DNA of 44,893 nt from Akkermansiaceae bacterium (GCA_903837825.1 CAILVZ010000057.1:1-44893); one strand, 5' to 3'. Counted from the first letter of the stretch, positions 26,565 through 36,848 are shown. Made by a program: numbers and translations. The notes: generated from the sequence alone by a model not told the origin.

Positions 26565-27644
26565 TTAGTCGATCGACTGGCTGAAGTACTCCTTTTCCGA
26601 GACTGAAAGCACGAACTGGGTGAGGAGTTCAATGGTTTTTTCGATGTCGGTAAGGTGGGCCGTCTCGACGACCGAGTGCATGCAGCGAAGTGGCAACGAC
26701 ACGAGCGCGGAGGGTACGCCGTCGCGGGAATGGAAAATCTTGTCGGTATCGGTGCCGGTAAAGCGGCTGCTGGCCTCATGCTGAATTAGGATTTTGGCTT
26801 TATGTGCCACATCCAACAGGCGCTGAACGACGATTGGGTGGTTTGATGTTCCATGAGTCAGGGTTGGTCCGCCGCCGAGTTTGACGCTCCCATGTTTTGC
26901 GGGATCGAGTCCTGGAGTATCGGTTGCGTGGGTGACATCGAGGCAAATGCAAAGGTCAGGCTTGAGTCGATGAGTTGCCATCATCGCCCCATGGCCGCCG
27001 ATCTCTTCCTGGACGGCATTGAGGCAGATCAAGGTGAGTGCAGGCTTTTTCTTATGCGTTGAGATGCGCTTGATGACTTGGGCGATGATGTAGCTACCGA
27101 TTCGATTGTCCAAGGCGCGGCCGATCAGTCGGTGGTGAGCGATTTCGAGCGGTCCATCCTGATAGACCGCTGGGTGGCCGACGCGGATGCCAAGTTCTGC
27201 GACTTCATTTCTGTTAGAAGCGCCAACATCCACCCAGAGATCGTGGACGTTCGGGGCTTTTTCAGCGCCTGCCTCATCGCGACGGAGGTGGATCGCCGTG
27301 TTGCCAATGATGCCGGAGACGAATCCCTTGTCGCCGAGGATCGTGAGCCTACGACCTCGGGCTGTGGCCGCATCCGAGCCTCCGACGCGGTCCAATCGGA
27401 GAAAACCTCGATCATCAATGTGTTTGATCATGTAGCCAATTTCATCGGCGTGGGCTTCCAGCATGATGATGCGTTTGGATTTCCCGGGGAGGGTTGCCCA
27501 TGTGGATCCGTATGCATCGCAGGCCACCTCAAGTCCATGGCTTTTGATCCAGTCCGCCCAAACCTGTTGGCCGCGCATTTCAAAGCCGGTGGGGCTCGGT
27601 GTTTCTAACAAATTAAATAGGAACTCGCGGTCTTCTTTTTTCAT
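26565..27644 (-). CDS. M42-family metalloaminopeptidase
   Basis: A 359-residue cytoplasmic zinc/cobalt aminopeptidase of the M42 (FrvX/glutamyl aminopeptidase) family. Metal ligands and catalytic residues are in place: EAHADEIGYM (histidine and aspartate ligands), the second-metal and base glutamates in VQEEIGGHGAM, LDVTHATDTPG, and the late histidine in LRCMHSVVETAHL. The frame is open 81 codons upstream through the end of rnr, but family proteins start near MKKEDREFLFNLLETPSPTG, so I use the ATG at 27642-27644. It lies 46 bases after rnr and is probably co-transcribed with it. Substrate preference cannot be read from the sequence. Confidence 0.94.
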   Translation of the reverse strand: MKKEDREFLFNLLETPSPTGFEMRGQQVWADWIKSHGLEVACDAYGSTWATLPGKSKRIIMLEAHADEIGYMIKHIDDRGFLRLDRVGGSDAATARGRRLTILGDKGFVSGIIGNTAIHLRRDEAGAEKAPNVHDLWVDVGASNRNEVAELGIRVGHPAVYQDGPLEIAHHRLIGRALDNRIGSYIIAQVIKRISTHKKKPALTLICLNAVQEEIGGHGAMMATHRLKPDLCICLDVTHATDTPGLDPAKHGSVKLGGGPTLTHGTSNHPIVVQRLLDVAHKAKILIQHEASSRFTGTDTDKIFHSRDGVPSALVSLPLRCMHSVVETAHLTDIEKTIELLTQFVLSVSEKEYFSQSID

Positions 27645-27690
27645 GGCGGTGATTGAATCATTGAGATTCAAGTTGGCAAGGCGATTGAGA

Positions 27691-30042
27691 CTATTTCCGC
27701 CTGCGGCGTTTGGTGGATTTTTTCTCGTCTGGCTTAAATTTCCCTCGTTTTTGTGGTCCGAGGTTTGCTGCGGGCTTGGAATGCGGTTTGCCTTTTTTTC
27801 CTGCGGTTGGGGGGCGTGTGGATGCGACGTGGGTGCCCTCGCTGGTGGGTTTGCCTGCGACGGCGAAATCCACAAAGCGTTTGTCAAAATCGATGTGAAT
27901 CACGCGCAGTGGGATGCGCATGCCGAGTTGGATGACTTTGCCGTCCATCGACGCCCATGCCATTCGGTGTGCCTCGAAGCGCCAGCGGCCATCGGGCAGA
28001 TCTTCGCGCTTAACCACACCACGGACTCCCATGGCCGGAATCTCGACCATGAGTCCCATCGGCCGCACGTCGGTGATCAGGCCGTCGAACAACGGCGGCT
28101 TATCTGAGCTGGCCACGCGATCGAGATATTCTAGCAGCTTGATTTGCTTGGTCTCGCTTTCTGCATCGGACGATGTGCGTTCGGTGTCGGAAATGTGGCG
28201 GGAAATTTCGCGCAGGTCAGCTTGCGAGGGTGTACGGTCGTGGGGTTTGGGTGGGTTTTCGAGTAGTGGTTGAAGTGCGCGGTGGACGATGAGATCCGCG
28301 TAGCGGCGGATCGGGCTGGTGAAATGGCAGTAATCGCCCTTGGCGAGTCCATAGTGCCCGATCGGTTCTGCAGAGTACGCTGCTCGCTTGAGGCTCTTGA
28401 GTAGGCCCAGCTTGATCACATGCTCTTCTGGGCTGCCCTTTGATTCATCTAGTAGCTTTTGGATATGGGCGCGGTTGGTGAGATCGCCGGGTCGGTAGCC
28501 GTGCGCCTTGGCGGTCTCAGTGTAATCTAATAAACGAGAGGGATCGGGATCCTCGTGAATTCGATAGATCGCAGGCTTCATGCGGTCTTTGAGGACCTTC
28601 GCGACGGCTTCGTTTGCGGCGAGCATGCATTCCTCGACGAGCTGGTGGCTTTCGGTATGAATCACCGGTTCGGCGACTTCAGCGCGTCCATCCGAGTCGA
28701 GGCGGATCTTGATTTCTGGCATTTCCAAGTCGAGTGCGCCTTGGGCAAACCGGCGGGTGCGCATTGCGGAGGCGAGTTTCCAGCCCTCTTTGACCGTTTC
28801 GGCGAGTTTCGGATCGGAACCTGTTGGGGCTGGCTTACCATCGAGAATCGCTTGCGCTTGTTCGTAGGAAAGTTTGGCTCGGCTGTGGATGACGGCATCG
28901 ATGAATTTTGCTTTGGTGATCTCGCCGTCCTTAGAAATTTCTAACAGAGCGCATTTCGTGAGACGATCTGCGTTGGGGACGAGCGAGCAAATGCCATTGC
29001 TCAACTCGGTGGGTAGCATCGGTAAGACGCGGTCGACGAGGTAGGTCGAGTTGCCGCGTTCGATGGCTTCTTGATCCATCGGGCTGCCAGGTTTGATGTA
29101 GTACGATACATCCGCGATGTGGACGGCAAGTGACCAGCCCTTGGCGGTTTTTTCTAACCAGATCGCGTCATCATGGTCCTTCGCATCTGCGGGGTCGATG
29201 GTGATCACCAGCTTGTCCCGCCAATCTTTGCGGCGTGCGATTTCCGCAGCAGTCGGTTCTTCAGGTACCGAGCGTGCCTCTGCCAAAACGTTGTCTGGGA
29301 ACGAGGTGCGCAATCCGTAGCGGTGGATCACGGAAATCATATCGACTCCTGGGTCGCCGGGCCAACCGAGCACTTCGATGATCCTGCCGCGCGGGGTGGC
29401 GGTGCGATCCGCCCAATCGGTTAGATCTACCACCACCATTTGGCCTGGCATTGCGGTGGTCTCGCCGATCACGTCGACCTTGCCTTCGATTGCCTTGTCG
29501 TCGCAATCGACCCAGCCGAAATTCGCTTTTTTACGGAAAATTCCGACGAGTCGGCCGGAGCGGCGTGCGAGCACTTTTTCCACTTTGCCGCGGAGTTCAT
29601 CGCTTGGGTCGGGGAGGAGTTCGCTGCGGGTGCGGAACGGGCGGGCGACGGGCTTGATGAGAGAAACCAGCACGCGGTCGCCATCCAGAGAGGTCGAGAC
29701 ATTGCGTCGGTCGATGAGGATGCGGGAGTGCAGGGTGAAGTCGATTCCTGTTGCGATGTTTTGGTCGTCGGTGATTTCGGGGAAGAAGAATGCGTGGCCC
29801 TTTGGGTGGAACTTGAGGACGCCCGTGAGCTGGTTTTTCGGGGTTCCAGCGAGGTGGTAGCAGGTTTTTTTTCCCTCGCGGATCAGGCCTTCCTTGGTGA
29901 GAGCCTCGAGGGTACTGCGGAGCTCTGTCACTCGGGTGCCGGGGAGTTTCAGGCCGCGGGCGAGTTGGGACTTCGACAGGGGAAGCCCATTTGCGGAGCG
30001 GAGGGCATCGAGAATGGACTCTCGCAGAGGATTGCCGGACAT
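27691..30042 (-). CDS. rnr: ribonuclease R (3'-5' exoribonuclease)
   Basis: A processive RNA-degrading enzyme of 783 residues. Domain order: N-terminal winged-helix (about 1-65, LSKSQLARGLKL), two cold-shock domains (about 70-215), the RNB catalytic domain with the metal-binding aspartates at TIDPADAKDHDDAIWLE (D283, D289, D291, D292 in this count), the S1 domain (about 655-735, LFDGLITDVRPMGLMVEIP), and a basic lysine/arginine-rich tail ending TKRRRRK. RNase R deals with structured RNA, stable-RNA quality control and, in some bacteria, stress. Its ATG is at 30040-30042. The M42 aminopeptidase follows. Confidence 0.97.
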   Translation of the reverse strand: MSGNPLRESILDALRSANGLPLSKSQLARGLKLPGTRVTELRSTLEALTKEGLIREGKKTCYHLAGTPKNQLTGVLKFHPKGHAFFFPEITDDQNIATGIDFTLHSRILIDRRNVSTSLDGDRVLVSLIKPVARPFRTRSELLPDPSDELRGKVEKVLARRSGRLVGIFRKKANFGWVDCDDKAIEGKVDVIGETTAMPGQMVVVDLTDWADRTATPRGRIIEVLGWPGDPGVDMISVIHRYGLRTSFPDNVLAEARSVPEEPTAAEIARRKDWRDKLVITIDPADAKDHDDAIWLEKTAKGWSLAVHIADVSYYIKPGSPMDQEAIERGNSTYLVDRVLPMLPTELSNGICSLVPNADRLTKCALLEISKDGEITKAKFIDAVIHSRAKLSYEQAQAILDGKPAPTGSDPKLAETVKEGWKLASAMRTRRFAQGALDLEMPEIKIRLDSDGRAEVAEPVIHTESHQLVEECMLAANEAVAKVLKDRMKPAIYRIHEDPDPSRLLDYTETAKAHGYRPGDLTNRAHIQKLLDESKGSPEEHVIKLGLLKSLKRAAYSAEPIGHYGLAKGDYCHFTSPIRRYADLIVHRALQPLLENPPKPHDRTPSQADLREISRHISDTERTSSDAESETKQIKLLEYLDRVASSDKPPLFDGLITDVRPMGLMVEIPAMGVRGVVKREDLPDGRWRFEAHRMAWASMDGKVIQLGMRIPLRVIHIDFDKRFVDFAVAGKPTSEGTHVASTRPPTAGKKGKPHSKPAANLGPQKRGKFKPDEKKSTKRRRRK

Positions 30043-30328
30043 GGGCGAAGTTTGCCGCTAGATCTTTCGTTTCGCAACGGGAAAGGGTGGGCGACTGGAT
30101 GTTCTTGGGGGATTTGGACGCCAGAGCTCACTAAGTGCGTCGGCTGCCGAGTCTTTCGGTGGGCCCCAAGGGTTATGAATTGGTCTGGTTAATGGAAGCA
30201 GATGGGTTTTCTTAAATAAAAATTGAAATAAAGTATGTACGATATAGATTCGAGCTCGATTGAGGGGTTGTCAGTCGCGCAATCCTTCTATTTGCTCTCA
30301 ACCCGTGAACTTGAACTTCAATCCTACC

Positions 30329-30916
<588 letters not shown>

Positions 30917-30949
30917 ATCTGAGTTTCGTTTCTTCTAACGAAAATTTTC

Positions 30950-30980
30950 CCCGCCCAGTTTCGGCTGTGGCGGGTTTTTT
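30950..30980 (+). terminator. rho-independent terminator after the pilin-like gene
   Basis: CCCGCCCAG (30950-30958) pairs with CTGTGGCGGG (30965-30974), with one bulged T, around loop TTTCGG, followed by TTTTTT (30975-30980). It lies between the pilin-like gene and the convergent end of dgt. Confidence 0.88.
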
Positions 30981-31001
30981 GTCGGTAGCCCAAGTGTGCG
31001 G

Positions 31002-32294
31002 TTAGCCGATGAGGTCGCCGATCGATCCAAAGTCGGGTGAGAACAACCGCTTGTAAGTCCTTGCGGCGTAGCCATCCGTCATGCCTGCGAGAAAATCACA
31101 GACCAAGCGCGCGCGTGACGCTTCATCGGGGGCAGCGGCGATTTCCGCCGCGGTGTCGGCGGGGAGGAGTTGGAAGTCTTGGCCGTCGATTCGTTGTTGG
31201 GAGATGTAGCGCTCTCCGAGCACTTCCCACAATTGGCGGAGCATTCGGCTGCCTTTGTGTTCGAGTTGCTTCAACTGGGGGGAAAGGAAAACCACCTCAA
31301 AGGCGAGTCGCTTGAAGATCTTTGATTCCGCTTTGACGGATGGATCGATGTGGAGGTGGAATCGGTAACGGTTGGTCGAGCTGCTGAGGAAATTAACGTC
31401 TGATTCCAAGCGGGTGGATTGGATGTATTTGCCGATGCGCTTGCCGACGAACGGGTCGACGCGTCTCCGGCGGATTGCTTGAATGAGATCTCCCAGAGGC
31501 GTGGCATCTCCGATCGGTTGGCCTTGTTTCTCGGCCCATGCCTCGATCTTTTCGACGTTGAGGAATCCGGCTCGCACACTATCGGATAGATCGTTGAGCG
31601 AATAGGCCGTGTCGTCCGCCCAATCCATCACTTGGCATTCGATCGATTTGAAACAATCCCGCGTGCTACCGGGTGGGAGCTCGAGGGGGAAGTCATGACC
31701 GCCCATGGCCCAGTCGAGAAGTGCATGTTGCTCGTCGTAGATGAAGTGGTGTTCTGGGCAAGTGTTCTTGGCGGCTTTGAGCTCGGTCCAGAGCGATTTG
31801 TACTTGAGCACGCCGTCGAGGAACGCGCGGGTAGGATCCATACCACAGCGTTTTGCTGAGAAGATCCTGTCTGCGATGAGTCGCAGGGTTTGGGCATTTC
31901 CTTCGAACCCGCCATGGACACTCATCAGGTGGTTCAGGGTCCGTTCTCCCGCATGGCCAAAGGGTGGATGGCCGAGATCGTGTGAAAGGCAGATGGCTTC
32001 AACGAGATCGGGATCGATGAAGAAATCATGGGCAAGAGGGCTCTCGGGTTGCGCTTTGAGCCAGCAAGCGATCGACTTTCCGATCTGTGCGACTTCGAGG
32101 GAGTGGGTCAGTCGTGTCCGATAGAAATCATACTCACCGCTCCAGAAGACTTGGGTTTTATTCTGCATCCGCCGGAAGGTCGGCGTGTGCAACACGCGGT
32201 CGCGGTCGATTTGGAATGGCGTCCGAAAATCCGCGCGGTCGTCAGATCCGGTGCGGCGCTCGGTGTCAAAGGCTCCGTAAAAGCGGTTCAGCAT
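31002..32294 (-). CDS. dgt: deoxyguanosinetriphosphate triphosphohydrolase (dNTPase)
   Basis: An HD-superfamily enzyme of 430 residues that cleaves dGTP or other dNTPs to the nucleoside and triphosphate. Metal-binding residues are H64 (RTRLTHSLEV), H105-D106 (CLSHDLGHPPFGH) and a later aspartate in MDWADDTAYSLND. The N-terminal FRTPFQIDRDRVLHTPTFRRMQNKTQVF is typical for the family. The length is between E. coli Dgt (505) and shorter dNTPases. It follows the alkaline phosphatase gene by 84 bases on the - strand. Substrate range (dGTP only or all dNTPs) is not determined by the sequence. Confidence 0.95.
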   Translation of the reverse strand: MLNRFYGAFDTERRTGSDDRADFRTPFQIDRDRVLHTPTFRRMQNKTQVFWSGEYDFYRTRLTHSLEVAQIGKSIACWLKAQPESPLAHDFFIDPDLVEAICLSHDLGHPPFGHAGERTLNHLMSVHGGFEGNAQTLRLIADRIFSAKRCGMDPTRAFLDGVLKYKSLWTELKAAKNTCPEHHFIYDEQHALLDWAMGGHDFPLELPPGSTRDCFKSIECQVMDWADDTAYSLNDLSDSVRAGFLNVEKIEAWAEKQGQPIGDATPLGDLIQAIRRRRVDPFVGKRIGKYIQSTRLESDVNFLSSSTNRYRFHLHIDPSVKAESKIFKRLAFEVVFLSPQLKQLEHKGSRMLRQLWEVLGERYISQQRIDGQDFQLLPADTAAEIAAAPDEASRARLVCDFLAGMTDGYAARTYKRLFSPDFGSIGDLIG

Positions 32295-32378
32295 TTGCCC
32301 TAGACTAGGTGTCTTCGCTCACTCCGCAACACCAACCTTTGCCATGGATCGGCAAAGAAATGGGTGGGGTCGGTGCTG

Positions 32379-33803
32379 CTAGCCAAGCAATTCGCACAGG
32401 TGACCAAACACATCCGAGTTTCTGACCATGCCGGTGAAACGATCGGCCTGTGGGCCAATGGCCGAAAGGATCGTGGGATCTGACGTGTGGGAAGTTCCTG
32501 TCCAGCCGATCCCTGTGTGGTTTCCGGTGAATTGACCGAGCAGGCCTTCGGGTTTTCGGAGTTGTTCGCTCCACTCGACTACTGGCTCTTGCTCGAAGAT
32601 TTCTAACAGCGCGAGGGATTCCGATGTCTTTAGCTTGATCCCGAGGTGCTGCTGGATCAAGTCGGTGAGTGGCCGGGTCGTGCGAGGTTCGGTCTTTTGC
32701 CACTCCGCGAAAAGCCGCTCGTGTGAGGCCTTAAAGTTTTGTATCTTCCCAAAGCGCTGGGTGCTCTCAGCGTAGCTGTTGCCCGTTCCATTGAGGCCTG
32801 GGTTCGAGTTGCCATGGTCGCTTGTGACTACCAACAAAATGTCGTCGCGGTGGCCGATCAATGCCATCACGGCGGCCAAGGCATCATCGAATGCGAGTTG
32901 TTCGCCAAGCAGGGCACCGATGTCGTTCAGGTGGGCCGCGTGATCAACGCGGGCGCCTTCGATTTGGAGGAGAAATGGCGTGCCGCTAGCGAGAAATCGG
33001 GTGAGCGCGGCCTGGGCCATCTCGGTCAGGGTTGGGATCCTGGCAGCGATTTCAGGGTCGTGGTCACGATCGATTGCAAACGGCAGGTGTCCACGAGTGA
33101 AGGTGCCGATCAGCTTTTGCTCGCGACTGGCGAGCAGCGCGGTGCGGTCTCTAACCACTTCATAGCCTGCCACCACGAAATCGCCTAACAGGTCATGTTT
33201 GTCGCTGCGCTCCTTGGCATCGAAGTACCCAGAGCCACCGCCCAAGAGGACATCGACACGGTTGAGGTATTGGGGGGCGATGTCTTTTTCATCGCCCCGC
33301 TTGGAGACGGCTGCAGCGAATCCTGCGGGGGTGGCGTGCGTGACCGTGGCGGTGGTGACGAGGCCGATCCGTGCGCCCTTGTCTTTCAGGATTGCCGCAA
33401 TGGGCTTCAGCTCCTTGCCGGAAGGGTTGAAATTGATCGACCCGTTGTTCACGCGTTCGCCGCTGCCCCACGCGCTTGAAGCGGCTGCGGAGTCCGTGAC
33501 CATCGAGTTTGCCGAAGCGGTGTCCATGAGGCCACGGGCGGCATTTCGGTCATTGAGGAGCGACCACCATTGGGTGCCGCGCTGGCGGGTGAGTTTGGAA
33601 TAGGCATCCGCCAAGGTCAGAACCCCTGGGCTCATGCCATCCGAGACCATGAAAACCACCCCGCGCACTTTGCTGGCAGGTTTTCCGGTCGGTTCTGCTG
33701 TCGCCCGAGTTCCCGCCAGCATGGCCGCCGCACCACCGAACGTCGCGGCTTTCAGCCAATCTCGGCGAGCGAGTGGGGCAGATGCTTCAGCGGGAGACTT
33801 CAT
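32379..33803 (-). CDS. alkaline phosphatase (PhoA family), twin-arginine exported
   Basis: A 474-residue periplasmic phosphomonoesterase. The N-terminus has a twin-arginine signal (LARRDWLKAATFGGAAAML, about 11-29; cleavage near TRATA). The catalytic serine is S105 in TDSAAASSAWGSG, D55 in VSDGMSPG binds metal, and the metal-binding DHGNSNPG and GWTGTSHTSDP segments are present. Other features: LLGGGSGYF and EGARVDHAAH. It belongs to the PhoA-type two-zinc, one-magnesium enzymes. Its start is divergent from the topoisomerase gene with 114 bases between; no Pho box could be confirmed. dgt is downstream. Confidence 0.95.
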   Translation of the reverse strand: MKSPAEASAPLARRDWLKAATFGGAAAMLAGTRATAEPTGKPASKVRGVVFMVSDGMSPGVLTLADAYSKLTRQRGTQWWSLLNDRNAARGLMDTASANSMVTDSAAASSAWGSGERVNNGSINFNPSGKELKPIAAILKDKGARIGLVTTATVTHATPAGFAAAVSKRGDEKDIAPQYLNRVDVLLGGGSGYFDAKERSDKHDLLGDFVVAGYEVVRDRTALLASREQKLIGTFTRGHLPFAIDRDHDPEIAARIPTLTEMAQAALTRFLASGTPFLLQIEGARVDHAAHLNDIGALLGEQLAFDDALAAVMALIGHRDDILLVVTSDHGNSNPGLNGTGNSYAESTQRFGKIQNFKASHERLFAEWQKTEPRTTRPLTDLIQQHLGIKLKTSESLALLEIFEQEPVVEWSEQLRKPEGLLGQFTGNHTGIGWTGTSHTSDPTILSAIGPQADRFTGMVRNSDVFGHLCELLG

Positions 33804-33917
33804 GCACGATCCTTACCATCCGGCGGTTCGGCGACAAGCCATGAAATTGCAAGGCGCGTGGCAATCCCGTCACCTCAGGCTTGCACCGATCCTTTAGGTT
33901 GATTAACTATTTGCCTG

Positions 33918-35900
33918 ATGACAACCGATCCGGATCAACATGCGTCGCTGGGTGCGATGTATTCCGACTACTTTCTCGACTACGCCAGCTACGTGATTCT
34001 CGAGCGGGCGGTGCCGCATTTGTATGACGGGCTCAAGCCAGTTCAGCGCCGGATTCTGCATGCCATGGATGAAATCGATGATGGTCGCTACAACAAGGTC
34101 GCGGGAATCGTCGGAAACACGATGAACTATCACCCGCACGGCGATCAATCCATCGGCGCGGCCATCGTCGGACTCGGGCAAAAAGACCTGCTCATCGACA
34201 CGCAAGGAAACTGGGGGAACACCCTCACGGGCGACGGAGCTGCCGCACCCCGCTACATCGAGGCTCGTCTCACCAAGTTTGCCAACGAGGTCGTCTTTAA
34301 TCCAAAAACAACGGAGTGGCTTCCAAGCTACGATGGGCGCCGCAAAGAGCCGGACACCCTGCCGGTAAAGTTTCCATTGCTTCTCGCACAAGGGGTTGAG
34401 GGCATCGCCGTGGGCCTTGCTTGCAAGGTGCTTCCGCACAATTTTATCGAACTCATCGAGGCATCGGTGGCGGTGCTCCGCGACCAACCCTTCACGCTGA
34501 TCCCCGATTTTCCGACGGGTGGTATCATGGACGCGTCGGATTACCGCGATGGCTTGCGAGGCGGTAAAGTCCGCGTTCGGGCCCGCATTGACGTTGATAA
34601 AAAAGGCATTCTTCGCATCACCGAAATCCCATTTGGCACCACCACGGGCGGATTGATGGAATCCATCGTTGCCGCGGCCGATAAAGGGAAGATTAAGATT
34701 TCCAAGATCGAGGATAACACTGCCGCGCATGCAGACATTCTGGTCTATTTGCCATCAGGTGCCGATCCCGAGCAAACCCGTGATGCGCTTTATGCCTTCA
34801 CCGACTGCGAGTTGACGGTCTCGCCGAACGCTTGCGTCATCACCGAGGGCAAGCCGCAATTCATGGGGGTTTCTGACATCCTCAAGCAAGTGACCTTACA
34901 CACTCGCGAGCTCCTCAAGATGGAGCTCGAAATCAAGCTCGGTGAACTCGCCGAGAAATGGCACTTCAGCTCGTTAGAGAAAATTTTCATCGAGAAACGC
35001 ATCTATCGTGACATTGAGGAATGCGAAACGTGGGAGGCTGTCCTGAAGGCCATTGATGATGGACTCAAGCCATTCAAAAAACTCCTCAAACGCGCAGTCA
35101 CAGAAGATGATCTCGTTCGTCTAACAGAAATTAAGATCAAGCGGATTTCGAAATTTGATTCCTTTAAAGCGGATGAGGAGATCAAGGCGCTTGAAAAAGC
35201 GATTGATGAGACAGAGAAGAACCTCCGCAACCTCACGCGTTACACGATCCGCTGGTATGAGGATCTTGGAAAAAAATATGGCAAAGGCCGTGAGCGCCGC
35301 ACGGAGATTGCCTCGTTTGAACGTGTCGATCGCATGCAAGTGGTCGCCGCCACCGAGACGCTTTACTTGGACGCCAAAAATGGGTTTGCCGGTTACGGCT
35401 TGAAAAAGGACGGTGAGCCCGTCGAGAAATGCTCGACCATCGATGATGTGATTGCCTTCACCGCCGACGGCAAAATGCGAGTGGTGAAAGTTGCGGACAA
35501 GGTATTCGTTGGGCAGAAACCTTTGCGCGTTGCGGTGTTTCGTAAGGACGAAGATCTGATTTATTCGATGATTTATCGCGACGGGCGTGACGGACCGATT
35601 CTCGCCAAGCGTTTCACCGTGGGTGGTGTCACGAGGGATAAGGAATACAATCTAACGAAAGGCACGCCTGGGACGCGGGTGCTTTATTTCGCCTTCCACA
35701 AAACCAATGAGGAAAGCGCCGCACAGATGCTTTTGGTTCACCTCAAGTCGGGTCTGCGGATGCGCAACCTGATCCGTCCGCTGCACTTTGCGGAGTTTGG
35801 GATCAAGAGCCGATCGAGTGCCGGCAACCTCGTGACGAAGCATGGCATCGAAAAAATCATCCGTGCGCCCAAGGACTATGATCCAACGCTGGGCGCTTGA
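33918..35900 (+). CDS. type IIA topoisomerase subunit A (ParC/GyrA-like, short form)
   Basis: The DNA-cleaving subunit of a topoisomerase IV or gyrase. The catalytic tyrosine is Y113 in GDGAAAPRYIEARL. The helix-turn-helix region is NTMNYHPHGDQSIGAAIVGLGQKDLLIDTQGNWGN, a form shared with Bacteroidetes-type ParC. The winged-helix, tower and coiled-coil parts are complete, but the C-terminal DNA-wrapping domain is reduced (about 150 residues after 480), giving 660 residues against 750-880 for ParC or GyrA. At the quinolone positions the usual serine is Q77 and the usual acidic residue is A81. The partner ATPase gene (parE) is not next to it; it follows a divergent phosphatase gene. Confidence 0.93.
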   Translation: MTTDPDQHASLGAMYSDYFLDYASYVILERAVPHLYDGLKPVQRRILHAMDEIDDGRYNKVAGIVGNTMNYHPHGDQSIGAAIVGLGQKDLLIDTQGNWGNTLTGDGAAAPRYIEARLTKFANEVVFNPKTTEWLPSYDGRRKEPDTLPVKFPLLLAQGVEGIAVGLACKVLPHNFIELIEASVAVLRDQPFTLIPDFPTGGIMDASDYRDGLRGGKVRVRARIDVDKKGILRITEIPFGTTTGGLMESIVAAADKGKIKISKIEDNTAAHADILVYLPSGADPEQTRDALYAFTDCELTVSPNACVITEGKPQFMGVSDILKQVTLHTRELLKMELEIKLGELAEKWHFSSLEKIFIEKRIYRDIEECETWEAVLKAIDDGLKPFKKLLKRAVTEDDLVRLTEIKIKRISKFDSFKADEEIKALEKAIDETEKNLRNLTRYTIRWYEDLGKKYGKGRERRTEIASFERVDRMQVVAATETLYLDAKNGFAGYGLKKDGEPVEKCSTIDDVIAFTADGKMRVVKVADKVFVGQKPLRVAVFRKDEDLIYSMIYRDGRDGPILAKRFTVGGVTRDKEYNLTKGTPGTRVLYFAFHKTNEESAAQMLLVHLKSGLRMRNLIRPLHFAEFGIKSRSSAGNLVTKHGIEKIIRAPKDYDPTLGA

Positions 35901-35933
35901 TGTCTGGACTTTGTTAGATTGATCGAATGGCGG

Positions 35934-36848
35934 TTAGCCTCCTACAGGAGTCGATCGGAAATGATCCCATCCACCTGTTAGGTTCATGCCCTTTCCTGCA
36001 TCGGTAATCTCGCCGATGCGGGTGAGGGCGAGATCGGGGAATCGAGAAGCCCACTCGGCGAGTAAGGTGGATGCGCGGGCGGGTTCGATGGTGAAGAGGA
36101 TTTCGAAGTCCTCACCGTCACTGATTCCTTGTTGTGGCGTGCAGTACGGATTTAGCGGCAACGTGTTCGGATCGACGATGAATCCACAGCCAGAAGCCAT
36201 TGCTAAACGAGGTAGGTCTTTGGCCAAACCATCCGAAATATCCATCATGGCGGTTGGCTTGAAGTCGGAAACCAACCACTGGGTGTGTTCGACCCGTGGG
36301 GTGAAATCGAGGTGTTTGCCTTGCAGTGAGCCGCCGAGTTTCCCCGTCACGAAAATGGCATCACCGCAACGCGCGGTCGATCGCAGCACGACGTGATCGC
36401 GCAGAACGGTGCCAGTAGCAGAGATCGATATCACTGTGGCAGAGCCCGTTGGAACCCGAGTAGTTTCCCCACCTGCGAGGACGGCGCCAAAGGTTTCTAG
36501 GCAATCGCCGATGCCGCGATAAAGGTCTTCGACCCATGCAAGGGGAGTTTCTGGCGCTAGAGCCAGAGTGATCAAAAATTGTTCGGGGCGCCCACCCATC
36601 GCGGCAAAATCCGAGACGACCCTAGCAGCGGCTTTCCAGCCAACGGCACGCGGCGCCGCGCTCGGGAGAAAATGCACGTGTTCGACGATGGCGTCGGTTT
36701 TCAATAACATCAGTGCGGGCGATGTTGGGTCGCGGTCGATCACCGCGCAGTCGTCACCCGGCCCGGCAGCGGGTTTTGGATCTTTGGGAACGAGGCCGAT
36801 GAGTCTGTCGATGAGTGCATCCTCGCCGATGTCGCGGAGTGTTTTCAC
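35934..36848 (-). CDS. thiL: thiamine-monophosphate kinase
   Basis: Phosphorylates thiamine monophosphate to thiamine diphosphate, the last step of cofactor synthesis. The 304-residue protein starts at GTG (36846-36848) and begins MKTLRDIGEDALIDRL. Motifs: GPGDDCAVID (metal/ATP), LLKTDAIVEHVHF, AARVVSDFAAMGGRP, GGETTR, VTGKLGGS, MDISDGLAKDL and the late DGEDFEILFT. No other thiamine genes are near. The start overlaps the stop of the CPBP protease gene in the four bases GTGA, implying translational coupling. Confidence 0.95.
   Translation of the reverse strand: MKTLRDIGEDALIDRLIGLVPKDPKPAAGPGDDCAVIDRDPTSPALMLLKTDAIVEHVHFLPSAAPRAVGWKAAARVVSDFAAMGGRPEQFLITLALAPETPLAWVEDLYRGIGDCLETFGAVLAGGETTRVPTGSATVISISATGTVLRDHVVLRSTARCGDAIFVTGKLGGSLQGKHLDFTPRVEHTQWLVSDFKPTAMMDISDGLAKDLPRLAMASGCGFIVDPNTLPLNPYCTPQQGISDGEDFEILFTIEPARASTLLAEWASRFPDLALTRIGEITDAGKGMNLTGGWDHFRSTPVGG

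Noticed and set aside
27645..27887. N-terminal extension of the M42 aminopeptidase into the end of rnr
   Set aside because: The extra 81 residues are low-complexity translation of the rnr tail in another frame and precede the conserved family start.
30205..30250. Promoter for the pilin-like gene (TTGAAA with TATAGA)
   Set aside because: The boxes are only 14 bases apart; the AT-rich block may contain a promoter, but I cannot place it.
33903..34730. 275-codon open frame antisense to the topoisomerase gene
   Set aside because: It lies entirely within a well-supported gene and its translation shows no recognisable domain; it reflects codon structure of the sense strand.
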